Origin: Gnetum montanum | Taxonomy: Eukaryota; Streptophyta; Gnetopsida; Gnetales; Gnetaceae | Length of the DNA: 64,000 nucleotides | Reading direction: 5' to 3' | Assembly: GCA_015680685.1 (NCBI GenBank) | Contig: MNCI01028318.1 | Span: forward strand, 355,536 to 419,535 | Shown: positions 53,301 through 64,000 of the stretch, piece after piece | Layout: every line of letters begins with the position of its first letter | Numbering within the stretch: the first letter of the stretch is position 1 | Notes under the pieces: generated by a model | The model's input: only the letters and a program-made list of their open reading frames with translations | What the model was told of the DNA's origin: nothing | The model's database searches: none | Made by a program: the position numbers and the translations under genes

Positions 53301-55039
53301 ACCCACCAAAAGGTCTTAGTGAGAAAGATGAAATTGTTGGGGGCAAGGAAGTACTCCCTCGTATTCCAATATATGATTTCATAACCCTCTTTGGCATCCA
53401 TTTCTCAATGGTCTAGAGATAGACCTACTTGGAGTTTCATGCAAAGGAATTTATAATTTTTGTCATCGAGTACCATGTACTCGGGTGGTTGGTTGGGTAT
53501 TCTAAGCAATTGCCTCTCTACCAAAGCAAACCCCTTGGCCCCAGGAAGATCAATTGTGACCTCTCGCTAACTGAGTTGAAGAAAAACCATGCTTAGGGTA
53601 GACGTTGAGGTTTGTTCAGTGTTCATGATGCTATGTAAAAGATGTAAACATTACGAAAGTTACAGATGTTAAAAATGGCCAAGTAAGAATATGATGAAAA
53701 ATGCTAAGAGAATTTCCATGTTTGGAAATGCTACTGATGAAAAAACTAACTCTAAATGATACTGAAGAAAAAACTAACTCTAGTGTGCTACACTCGCTAT
53801 GCCGAGGCCTACTATGTTCTCATGTTGAGAGCTTACTACACTCTTTTGAGCTAAAAAATTTTGGCTAAGTTCCATAGGTATGCTTTATCTTTCATCCAAC
53901 AGGGTTCCAGGGGAACTGACAAGTAGGTTCAATCTATACCAATCAACTTATAGATAACTCCTATGCTAGCATATGATCCAGCTACTACTATGGCAAGTCC
54001 ATATGGATGTCAAGTCTACACTAGCCTAAAGATAGTAATGGAGGTGTAGAGATCACATGGGACTACCACTAAATGTAGAAGAAAATGGCACAGTTCTTCT
54101 TCTAGCACCAGAAAACTATAGTGATCGAAAATGTCAATAGCTAGAATGGTCACACTGAGGGGTCTGTAGCCATGGTACAACCCTAACACTGCCCCTATCC
54201 TAAGGGCCATCACTGGAGGGGAAAAATGGAGGCAGAGCACTCAGGATGGTCTTGTCAATTGAATCAAGACTTACAAAGTGTTTCGATGAATCAAGACTTA
54301 CTAAGGCCACCTATGCCCAAGTGTAGTAGGGTTTCATAGTGTGGGAACAGTTATCAAAACATGAAAATGCATGAAGAATAGCAAAAAAATGTAAGTGTAA
54401 TACTAAATGCCAAAGAAAATGTTTGAAAATGCAATGGAGTTTGAGAGAGGAAGAATGGCACCATCCCAAATATGGCAAGCATAGCAATTTCAAAAGAGAG
54501 ATGAGGAGGTATAAAATGTACATATGAGTGTAGAAGGACACATAGTCATAGTCTTTGGGATGTCTAGGCTATGAAAATGATATCAGCTGTGAAGTCTAAG
54601 TCTGCTAGGTTGGCTACCCCAGTATCTTGTGGGTTGCAGTGTGCAAAGATGCGGAAAGGTGTCCCAAAGTTTTGCCAAGGTGCTAAGTGTGTTCAGGTGC
54701 AAGGGTGCCAATGCCAAGATGCCGAATACTGAGTGAAAATGTCCACCAAATGCTTCAAAATGCTAATGCCTCAAAAAGTATCAACCCCTAAAATGTGAAA
54801 TGTAGGGGTAGTTATAGGGTTAGGGTAGACATGAAATGCAAATTGGGTGCCAAGTGGAAAAGAGGGTAGTTGAGGCAAGGCTGACACCATCTATGCTTCC
54901 ACTAGAGCAAAATGATGCCATACTTTGGTGTGCTTGAATGGACCCTAAGACTAATAGACCATGAATATGTTTCTAAGACTACATGTGCTAGAGTTGAAGA
55001 GACCACAATGTACCTACAAAAAATGCAAAATAGTGCAAT
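53301..55039 (-). mobile_element. 5' leader of element D
   Basis: The stretch lies between gag and the 5' LTR, with no coding signal. A weak iMet-like primer site, TGGTGTCAGCCT on the minus strand near 54.88-54.90 kb, is possible but poorly supported. The 53.63-54.87 kb part has many short CTAACTC and GCTATGC-type words. Confidence 0.4.
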
Positions 55040-55784
55040 TTGGAGGCTATGCTCTAGGACTACATTCTCTTCTCTTTCGAGTGGGGTTGAGTGTAGGTAC
55101 AATTTGGAACAAGTGAGGGGTGTAAAATAAATAAAAATTTCTAATATTGCTTGCTAGAGAGGTGCTAGAGCTAAGATGAAGGCTAGTGTTGAGATCTGGA
55201 AGCTTTTTGAGGTTACCTTGCATTGTTGTACCAGCTATGCTTTGGAGCGTAACCCAACAGTTAAGAAAATTCTATAAAAATTGAGGTCCAATGTTGGCTA
55301 CGCTATCTATGCTCTGGAGCATAGCAAGAAGAGTGAGAGCATAGCACTAACATAGAAAAAAATAGCAAAACTTACAATCTTTATCTAGGCTATGCTAGCT
55401 ATGCTCTAGAGTGTAGCAAGAGGGGTAGTTTCAAGAGTTAGAAAATTTACTAAATTACTTCTTTTTATGCTAAACTAGCTTGACAAATTTTGGCTTGACA
55501 TCTTAGCAAAACTAGCCACTAAGGTGCATGCTCTGCTAGCTATACTCTAGAGCATAGCAAGGAGAATGGGAGTGTAGCACAATTCTTAGAAAAAGTTTTA
55601 CAACTATTATCAACACTTAGAAAATTTTGCAAATTTGGCTCTGTGTTGCATGGTACACTCACTACACTTTGAAACGTAGCCCCAACAATGGAAGCATGTG
55701 TCAAACACAGAAAAATTTGTCTTCTGTTGACACTTAGACAAAATTTCTATTGAGGTGCTATTACTCAAATTTTGTGGTGTTTCA
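55040..55784 (-). mobile_element. 5' LTR of Tat-lineage element D
   Basis: Minus-strand sense: it starts TGAAACACCAC at 55784. It matches the two halves of the 3' LTR at 44.45-44.26 and 42.52-42.0 kb. It contains several CTATGCTCTRGAGCATAG palindromes (for example 55307-55325, 55399-55412, 55539-55556). Element E sequence begins directly beyond 55784. Confidence 0.75.
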
Positions 55785-56990
55785 AGATGAGAGAGAGAAA
55801 GTGGAATGGAGTTCCTGATTAAGGTCACATGAAGTCCCTCATGAATTTTGTGGTTAACTAACCTAATAAAATCCATCCTTAGTCTAGACCAAAACAAATC
55901 ACATTCAATGACTTTGCATCACCACTCTAAGACTGNTCAAAACAAATCACATTCAATGACTTTGCATCACCACTCTAAGACTGGTCCATCCCCTTGAGAC
56001 ACAAGAGTGCTTCCATAGAACAACCATCATACCTTATTTAAGAAGAAAAGAGAAGTAGGAAGTGAGAAAGGGCCTTAGTTAGAGAGAACCTTCAAGCATG
56101 GGTAACATGTCTTTCTAGTCCCATAACCAATGGTTATAGCCCATTTATTTTGGCTAATGGATGTGTTTTGAATTTCCATCATCTTTTTACTTTTGAATAT
56201 TTCCATAGGAACCACACCATGCAAAGACTTATTTACCTTCCTATTATTAGTTAACACGAAATGGTAAGAAATCCCTGAAAACACTCATGTATCCAAGTAC
56301 GTAAAAGAGTACAAAGAGTATTGGTTCCCCTTGTAGTCATACCCTATTCAAACATTTGAATCCTTTCCAAGTTTAAAAACTACCAAGCTCACAAGTTCAT
56401 GAAAGTTTTACTTCAGGAAAAGGAACCTCATACTTCCAAAACAAGGAAAAACATAGAGTTTGTGGATGGGTGGATGTTGTGGATTCATTGCCTATTTCAT
56501 GAAAAAGAAACCATGTCTTAATTATTAGTAACAAAATTTAAGGCTATAATCCTAACACCAATAATCAAATAACCACATAGCACATGCCCACATCAAGCAA
56601 ACCACACTATAGCCAGTTGGCAATAAGGCACATTATTATTAGAACACAATAAGAAAATCACACCAAAATAAAGAAAAGTATACAAGAAATTGTAAAATAT
56701 TAAAGAAAAATAAAATGTACTAATGATGTTCTAAAATAAAAATTGGAAAAAACTAATAAAATAAAAATTGGAAAAAGCTAATAAAGTAAAAAAAAAAAAG
56801 GTGTAAGATAAAGAAGGTGTAAAATAAAAAGTTATGAAAATAACAAGGTGTAAAAAAAAATTGTGTAAAAAAAAGGGATGAAAAACTAAGAAGTCACTAT
56901 AATGGCTAGCATGGATTGCCATCTCCTCCATGAATAAGTTGAAAGGAGGAGCTTTGAAAGATTGAGTGTGGTAATCCATCCGATGAGGCA
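55785..56990 (-). mobile_element. 3' region of E after integrase
   Basis: It is non-coding by eye. About 56.24-55.8 kb matches the 3' region of element A (12.17-12.55 kb), for example TAAGTCTTTGCATGGTGTGG. The A copy continues another ~1 kb to its LTR, whereas here E is cut by D. Confidence 0.7.
55890..55983. repeat. 46-bp direct duplication around a single N
   Basis: Positions 55890-55935 and 55938-55983 are the same 46 bp, with an N at 55936. It is probably an unmerged assembly overlap. Confidence 0.9.
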
Positions 56991-56999
56991 TTTGTTACA

Positions 57000-58270
57000 C
57001 TGGCTTACTTAAGCTCATGGAAAGGTTTGACTTGTTGTGTGTTGATCAGCTACTTTTTGTTTGGGCTCTTAGGTTTGTAGATTAACATCGCTCTAGAAGG
57101 AAAGGTTTTGTAAATGATGTAAGGCCCTTCCCACAATGTTTAGAACTTACTTAGTTAAGATACGTGTGTGGGATTTCAGTAGAGGACCTTATCTCCTGTT
57201 TGGAATTTGACTTTTCTAATTCTAAGGTCATGGCGCTTTTTGCTAAATGCCTTATGCAACTTGTTAGATGAGAGGGCCATGAATTAATTTTCATCTATTA
57301 GGTTGAGATTCATTAATCTTTCTTTTTATGTTAGCCTTAAGTCAAGGTTATGATCACAACCTATTGAAAGTGTACGAAGCTTAGACTAAATAGGAAGAGT
57401 TGGAAATTTTCCATACACTAGCTCATAAGGAGAATAGCTTATATGTAGATTCTAGGTGAGGCAGTAGGCTCAAAGAACATTGTTGAGTTTCATGCTCTAG
57501 TCTCTCCTATATTTGCTAACTTTCCTCATTAAGATCTTAGTGATTTTCCTATTTGTAACCTTAGCTTAATCATTGTCTTGGAGGTGGTAAGGTGTTGTTA
57601 ATTTATGCTCAACACATAAGTGTTGCATGAGCTTCCAAAAGGTAGTACTTATAAAATGGGTTCTGTTATCAGAAATTAGTGCACATGGCACACCAAATCT
57701 ATTTACAACATTTTTTTGTACAAACTAAGTAACAATACAAGATGTACAGTTAGTGACAGTTGTTGCTTTTGCCTATTTTATGTAGTAATCAACAATGATG
57801 ATTATGTATGCCTTTTCATTTAACATGGACGTGATGGGACCCATGAAGTAAATGCCCTAGATGTTGAAGGATTCCAATGGTTGAATCCACTATTGAGATC
57901 CCTCCATAAGAGTGGTCATTCCAACATCGTGTTGGCAGTGTTCACAAGAGCTAACAAATTGGTGAGCATCCCTAAAAGGTTTTGGCCAGTAATATCTTTT
58001 CATTAGGATTTTAATGGTCATGTATCTCCCTACATAGTGGCCCCCACAAGGACCCTCATGAGCATCTTGGCAAATGCATAATTGATCAGCATCAAGGACA
58101 CATCAACAAACTAGGTCATTGGCACACACTGTGTAGAGGTGCCTATTGATCTCCATGAAGCATTTCACCTAGTGAAGAAACTATTATTTCTTCCTATAGT
58201 CTAGCTCTTGTAGTATCTCTTGAGTGAGAGGATAAGTGAGAACGCCATCGTACCATTTAGACTAAGTGGG
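57000..58270 (-). pseudogene. Athila integrase of element E
   Basis: The minus strand carries an N-terminal zinc-binding region near 58.0-57.9 kb, EKAYIIIIVDYYIK near 57.8 kb, FVQKNVVNRFGVPCALISDN followed by RTHF (second catalytic Asp retained), then EHKLTTPYHLQDNG, AKVTNRKITKILM, SPYELVYGKFPTLPI and the C-terminal block. It matches elements A and the 43-kb fragment block by block. Stops remain, so it is inactive. Confidence 0.84.
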
Positions 58271-58329
58271 AAATGGTTCAATTATAGCCTTGACAAAGAG
58301 GAGTTCATCAAGAAACTAATAAAAAAATG

Positions 58330-58800
58330 GGCTTTTCTCATATTTATTGTCCCATCTCAATTGAGATAAGTGGTTAGTGACCACATTCTCAATTTTCTTT
58401 TGATCTACCATCATAAGATCAAATTCCTACAAGGTCACCAGCCACCATATGACATGAGGCTCATCGTTAGCTTATTCATTAGGAAGTGAATTGCACTATG
58501 GTCTGTGTGCACAAACACCTTGTATCCAAGCACATAGTGCTTGAATTTCTCCAAGGAAAACACCATTGTCATCAAATTTATTTTTTGTGGTGGTGCAGTT
58601 TAGCTATGCACCCACAATGGTTTAGCTTGTGTAGTGGATGTAATAAGGACATTTCTAATTATCCTACTGTGTAAGCATGGTCCCCAAGGCATAGTTTGCT
58701 GCATCTATGATTATATGAAACAATCTAGACCAGTGAGGTGCTCATAGAAATGGAGTCTCTATGAGATTCTTTTTAAGGCTCTAAAATGCATTTTTTCATT
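58330..58800 (-). pseudogene. RNase H of element E
   Basis: The minus strand reads LEKFKHYVLGYKVFVHTDHS followed by AIHFLMNKL (consensus FR.YL.GSKVIVYTDHAALKYLL.K), then a frameshifted RW.LLLQEFDL block near 58.4 kb. It lies between RT and integrase in the normal gypsy order. Only one RNase H is present, unlike element D. Confidence 0.8.
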
Positions 58801-58849
58801 CCTTGGTCTAGATGAATGTAACATCTTTCTTTGTAAGCTTAACTAATGG

Positions 58850-59620
58850 TGTTGCGATCATAAAGAAATTCTTAATGAATCGTCGATAGTAGCCAATGTG
58901 TCCAAAGAATGACCAAACATCTTTAATAGTTTTCAATTAGTAATTTATTCCTTTAATGATGCTAATATTTTCAATGTTAACCTCAATCCTTACCTAAGAA
59001 ATTCTATGCCCTAGTACAATGCCATCCTAGACCATTAAATGGCTCTTTTACCAATTAAGCTAAAGGTTCATCTTCACACAACTTTTAAGCACTTGCTCAA
59101 GGTTGTTCAAGGCTTGCTCAAAAGAAGCCCTATAGGTGAAGAAGTCATCCATGAAGACTTCCACACTACTACCAATATATTGCTAAAAAATACTCAAGAC
59201 CAGGCATTGGAACGTGGCAAGGGCATTGCATAGGCCAAATGGCATCTTTCGATATGCAAACGTTCCCTAGGGACTTGTGAATGTTGTTTTTGCCTTATCC
59301 TTTGGAATGATCTAGATTTGATTATAGCCACTATAACCATCCAAAAAAATATAATAGTAAAGCCCAAATATAGTGTCTAACACTTAATCCACAAATGGCA
59401 ATAGGAAGTGATCTTTAAATGTTGTCATGTTCAATAGTTGAAAGTAGATGTAGTCCTGTCACTTGCCACCTTTCTTGGGTACAATCATGAGTGCACTAAC
59501 CGACTCACTATCTACAATGGGATAAATAAATCTTACCTTGAGGAGCTGTTCAATTTCCTCTTTGAAGATTTTTTTCAACTTTGGATTTAACTATTATTGC
59601 AGCTACCTCTTTGGCTTCAT
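58850..59620 (-). pseudogene. Athila reverse transcriptase of element E
   Basis: Minus strand in order: EEIEQLLKVRFIYPIVDSES, MIVPKKGGK, HFLLPFVD, YYYIFLDGYSGYNQI, KAKTTFTSP, GTFAYRKMPFGLCNALATFQ and SSVEVFMDDFFTY, the catalytic block with both Asp present, then LEQVLKSCVKMNL and LNW.KSHLM. This is a nearly full Athila-type RT with stops mainly at Gln, Arg and Trp positions. Confidence 0.9.
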
Positions 59621-60289
59621 GGCTGGATCAATGTAAATATGATGTTCACATATCCTAGGATCAATCCCTGTGAGTTCAAGTTACGACCAAGAAAAGGCTA
59701 TTAACTATTTATTAACCACCTTCAATAACATCTATTCTATTTAGGAGCAAGATTGGCATTGATTATTACTACTCATTTTTCAAGAATGCATATTCCATGC
59801 TAGTAAGTAGAGTTTTTAACTTTAAGGGCTCTTGTTTAAAATTTTCAAGGATTTCTAGCTCTCCCTAATAGGTGTGATCATTTGCATCATTTGGTGATGA
59901 ACTTGCTCTAGTTCATCCATGTCTTCCACATAGGCATATGTTAGGCTCTCAACAGGTTCCATGCAAAATCTTGAGCTTCTCTTAGGATCAATTGTCAACC
60001 ACTAGGTTCCCTCCTACTTTGTTGCTACTACATACAAGCATCTTTGAATTTCATATATATCAACACACTAACTACATGCTTTGATAGATATTCTATTAAC
60101 ATCCCATAGTTTCTGCACATAGTTGCACCCTATATCATTGTATGCAATGCATGAAAGTTTCTTCCTCTCAATCTTTCTAAATGCATTTTCTTTAGATATT
60201 TCAAAGAAAAGATCTTGGATCCCCAATTATGCATCAATAGTGCTTAGCCATGTCCTTCTCATGATGATTGGAAAGTCCTTCTTACAATT

Positions 60290-60610
60290 GTCCACTCAAA
60301 TCACTAGGAAATCCATGGTGTAGAACCATCCAAAAATAGTAGTCACAATGTCCTCCACCAATCCTAAGGGAATAGTGATAAACTAATCAACCAACTCAGG
60401 ATGGACGTTGTTCTTCTTGAGTGGATATAGGTTCCAAGCTTTATAAATTTCATGGGAAATCAAATTAACATCAAAACCTAAATCCAAAAGATCCTTACAA
60501 GGCTCCTTCCCAATTATTTGAAGGTAAATAAGGGGACTTCTAGAATTAGATAATTTCTTGAGAAGGTGACTAGCTTTTATCTAATTAGTTACCACATAAG
60601 TTAACATGAA
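60290..60610 (-). pseudogene. Aspartic protease of element E
   Basis: The minus strand shows SPLIYLQIIG, then CKDLLDLGFDVNLIS (consensus ALLDLGASVNLM, catalytic Asp kept), then ITIPLGLVEDIVTTIFGW and MDFLVI. It is collinear with the protease of element A, which has lost the Asp. Confidence 0.75.
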
Positions 60611-60749
60611 ATTATGAAGTTTGGGAGGTGTTTGGTTTGAAGGTGACTTGAATAGATTAGATGTAAAGGGAGATGGAGAAGTAGGGTTGCTAGCTATAGG
60701 TGTATGTGAGCGATTAGCTGGGCTATTGGTTCAGAAAGGTTCTTTTCAT

Positions 60750-62700
60750 GATCTAGTTTCTAAACCACTCGACTAAGGAGCTAGATATAAGTTAAATGAC
60801 ATCATTTTGCTGTGTTGTTATGGATGAGGAAAAATTTCTTCTAACATTAACAGAGCAAGTGGTAACTGGGTTGAGGGTGGAGGGGCATATGCAGAAAGAT
60901 GATAAGGGTGATAAGGATATGGGATTACCCCTCTAGCAGATGGAGAATAAGTTTTGTAATACTTTAAAGGATCATAGTGATGCTTAAAAGAAGCATGACT
61001 AGAAGAGTCACATGGAGACATTAGTTGTTGAACATAGTACCCATACGAATCTAGTTGTCTATAAAGGTACTATTGCTTTGGTGGTGGCATCCCCCATGAC
61101 AGTGGGTGTTAAGACTACTGGTATTTCTCATATGGCTATGGTGGAGCCCCACTTGGATAATAATCTTGTTTTTTCTCATGGAATTGCCTTTTATTACCTT
61201 AAAAATAAGGTAATATTGTAGACACTTGCCTTCTTACCAATCTAGAATTCAATGCATACATCCTAAAATCCTACAAGTGTGACATGACAAGGCAACATCC
61301 TTTAGGATGTTTGTATTGGAAAATGTTACATCCATAATCATCGTTTGATTTTGACTCCACAACCTCTTCTACTACTACAAATTATCCTTAACCCTTTGGT
61401 AGGCATGTTTAGCTTCTTTCTGCCTCTTGCAATTATGATCACTACTCTACTCTCTTGATTCTTCTATGATTTTTAGAAAACTCTAGAACTTTTAATCCAA
61501 AGAATCCATAATTTATCAACCTTGGCCAATATATCAAAAATAATTTTTTGTATTGGCAAGGGTTTTTGCTACACCAACTCATCAAGTGATGACCCCTCCT
61601 TTGTGTTGCAAAAGTGAACCTTCCTTTTTCTAATGGAAGGATCCAAGTTATATTCCTTAGCACTTTCCCATTTGCTCAACTCTCCTTATTTTGCTACTTG
61701 TTCTATTAGCCTTTTGATCTAATGGGCTCTAACTTCTAATAGTATTCATTGGGTATAAACCCCAAAAGTTCTTCTCATTTCTATTCTAAGTCCATCTATG
61801 ATGTGGAGAAGTTATTCTCACTAAGAATAACCATGGTCATGGCATCAATGTATGAGAGAATAATATCTATCCATGGTGTTGTCCAATGGTTCATGTGTTC
61901 CTTGCTTCCATCTTTAGATTTTCTTTCTTATATTAGAAACTTGGGAGCACATCTGGTATTTATCATTGAACAACTCTAGCATTGTACTTCACCTACATAT
62001 CGATTCCAACTCCAAGGATCGATACCAACTTTCTACTTCCTTGATGAGTGTCCTATGAAATAGCTTTAATTTATACCAATCATTTTCAATATTCTATAAG
62101 GCATAAGCATCATGAAAGTCTTGAATAAATGTTTACATATCAGAGTTAGAACCCCACTCAAATCTAGGGATATTGTTCATGTCAAGTAGCTTGATTCAAC
62201 AATCTCTCACATGCCTAGTTGGAATTTTTACTACCTTTACAATATTCAGCATGCTTTAAGTTTCTAGAAAATGCTCATCATCATCATTATTTTGATGATT
62301 CCTATGATGTCCTCTACTACCCCTTCATTCATGGCAGGCCCTGCAATCATTATTGTCCTGTTTTTTACCTTCATCATGGTTGTCCCTTCGATGGCATCTA
62401 TCAAAACTAGAAGAGGAAGAAGAAGATGTAGATGAAGAGGATAAAGAGGGAGGAGGACTACCACCACTATGGTATCTACCACCTCCTCTATGCTTGTCAT
62501 AGCCACATTCATTAGCTTTCTTGTCATCTTGATGCTTGCTCAAGCGCCTGCCTTGACTCCCACTTTTCCTAAACGTAGATTGTTAATAATGGACTATAGA
62601 TTCAAGTTCAAGCCTCCATCATCAATATCAAGAGGTGGGGAATATTCATGTTGAGAACCCCTAGAGGGAGGATCCTCATTTTTATTTTGGTTGAGTAGGA
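60750..62700 (-). pseudogene. Gag of element E
   Basis: At 61021-60818 the Pro/Tyr/Ser-rich segment (DPLKYYKTYSPSARGVIPYP) is a clear counterpart of the one in element A at 9.6-9.8 kb. The capsid core lies around 61.6-62.2 kb in broken frames. At 62543-62325 a Ser/His/Lys/Asp-rich linker (SPPPSLSSSSTSSSSSSS then DRCHRRDNHDE) corresponds to the basic Ser-rich linker of A at 8.1-8.3 kb. Confidence 0.72.
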
Positions 62701-63190
62701 ATAAGGGGTTCATGATCCATTTCCCCTTTAAAGCTTTATGGTGCTTCTCCTAGTGTTGATCTCTCTTGCATTGTGTTTCAATGGGAGGGTAGTCCTAGTA
62801 GTCATGATCATGCACAATGTACTCTTCTTTTAGATCCTATATGTCCAACCTCCTAAGGATTTGGAGTAGCATCCCAAGCATAGATTGATTAGAATGCATT
62901 AAAATGTTTCCCTCCATATCTTGCCACCATAGTTGTTCATCTTGAGGTATGATGAAGCTGAAGTCAGGTATATACTCATCAAGATAAGTATATACCATCC
63001 TACATTCTTTAAGGCATTGACAGTTTAGTATCATTATGCTTATGATAAGAAATTTTGAAATTAAAATAATATGTCAGTGTGATTAAATTATGATATTTAT
63101 TTTTAGAATGATTTTTGATCTTAGGGTTCATCCAATGATGTTAATGATTTTCACTATGCCTAAATAGTACACATTTCAGACAAAAAAGAG

Positions 63191-63208
63191 TCCTTGGCAA
63201 TAGCACCA
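63191..63208 (-). promoter_or_regulatory. tRNA-Asp primer-binding site of E
   Basis: TGGTGCTATTGCCAAGGA on the minus strand matches TGGCGCCGTTGCCGGGGA at 13 of 18 positions, all differences being C-to-T or G-to-A. It lies one base after the LTR end CTCATCA, exactly as in element A. Confidence 0.82.
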
Positions 63209-63209
63209 A

Positions 63210-64000
63210 TGATGAGCATCAAATACCCCTATGCTCAACGATATGAATCACTAAGCATTCACATGCAATTTGATTGAATTTCATAGACCCCTTGTCTTCC
63301 AATACACTAGCCTCTAGGAAGTGAACTAGCCTTAATAGTTATTTGTTGTTTTCCCAATTACACTTACGATATGCAAAGGTATGATTAAGTGTAATCGAGG
63401 TGTAAGATTGCTTAAGGTGTGACATTAACATATTCATTTCCTAAATCATGATTTTAACACTAAGGATTATCAAGCTTATTCTATCTAATCTATGAAAAGA
63501 GGTTAGAAATGCAAGGTACATCATTATTAATTAATGACTGTTAATTTCTCTTTATATCACTTACTTATCAAGTAGAAGGAATCTATTATTAGCTCAATTT
63601 TCTTATGCTAATTTAATTAGGTTGTCTAGCTGATTTCTATAAATTTGGTAATAAATCAAGCCAAGATAGATATAAAATATCGTGTTTAGAAAAGGAAAGA
63701 ATCAATATCTTAAGACTTAAGGAAAAGAATCTCTAACCTTATGAGGAAGATGTTAAATATAATTTTGGTTACTTTCCTAAATTGAAACTTAAAGAGTTTG
63801 GGTCTTTATATGACTAAGGAAAAGCCTGGTACTACTAAAAAATGGGTAAGAATTACTTGGAGGAACTTTACCTTCTTATCTTATTAGAGTTACCTATAGT
63901 TAATGTATCCTGTTAGTTCTTCATTCATTTAGAATCATAGCTCCTTTCAAAAGCAAGATTCCTCTTGAACATGGTACTTTTAATGATGGTTCACTATTCA
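63210..64000 (-). mobile_element. 5' LTR of E, extends beyond the window
   Basis: The inner end is CTCATCA (minus strand), as in A, and GTTGAGCATAGG near the end is shared with the A LTR. The outer TGATGAG end is not found within the remaining bases. At least 791 bp is present; the LTR of A is 760 bp. Confidence 0.75.

Larger units (their letters stand above)
55785..64000 (-). mobile_element. Athila-like Ty3/gypsy element E (runs off the right edge)
   Basis: On the minus strand: 5' LTR from the window edge to 63210, primer site, gag, protease, RT, RNase H, integrase and 3' sequence down to 55785, where it abuts element D. It is the most complete gypsy copy in the window and serves as the reference for the deletion in element A. 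All frames carry stops. Confidence 0.88.

Overview
This window looks like a stretch of a large, transposon-swollen land-plant nuclear genome. A gymnosperm (conifer-like) source is my best inference, not a proof. The sequence is AT-rich and CpG-poor. Nearly every recognisable coding block is a decayed retroelement of a plant lineage: Ty1/copia, Ty3/gypsy of Athila, Tat and chromovirus-like types, an L1-like LINE and tRNA-derived SINE-like units. The only candidate host gene is a leucine-rich-repeat terminal exon of an NLR-type disease-resistance gene near 20 kb. I found no bacterial-type operon, CRISPR array, rRNA or intact tRNA gene.

Layout. (1) 1-17.2 kb is one nest. A minus-strand copia element (C) is broken into RNase H (1.5-2.0 kb), RT (4.4-4.8 kb) and integrase (16.1-17.2 kb). 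The gaps hold an unclassified insert (2.0-4.4 kb) and a plus-strand LTR element (B, direct repeats at 4.79-5.78 and 14.77-15.76 kb). B is itself split by an Athila-like element (A, 6.585-14.24 kb), which has LTRs, a tRNA-Asp primer site, gag, protease and part of the integrase but no RT or RNase H. (2) 17.2-21.2 kb is the gene-like island: minisatellites, three 64-bp repeats, the LRR exon and a possible 3' UTR. (3) 21.2-31.6 kb is AT-rich, with SINE-like units, an antisense gypsy RT scrap, a plus-strand chromovirus-like gag-pol (25.8-28.0 kb), a 43-bp minisatellite and a LINE (30.0-31.6 kb). (4) 31.6-41.3 kb: a minus-strand copia-type element (H) interrupts LINE-like sequence, and its 5' LTR is split by another minus-strand LTR element (I). 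LINE RT pieces resume at 39.2 and 41.2 kb. (5) 42.0-55.8 kb is a minus-strand Tat-lineage element (D) with gag, RT, RNase H and a second archaeal-type RNase H, followed by 3' tandem repeats and no integrase; an Athila fragment splits its 3' LTR. (6) 55.8-64 kb is a minus-strand Athila element (E) that runs off the right edge and abuts D.

Nothing here works as an intact system. All polyproteins carry stops and frameshifts, many of them of the C-to-T kind expected from 5-methylcytosine deamination. The most interesting signals are structural: family-specific palindromic motif arrays inside LTRs, an internal RT/RNase H deletion in A, two Athila copies that share the same disabling changes, tRNA-like A/B boxes at exact tRNA spacing, and single-N duplications that look like assembly joins.
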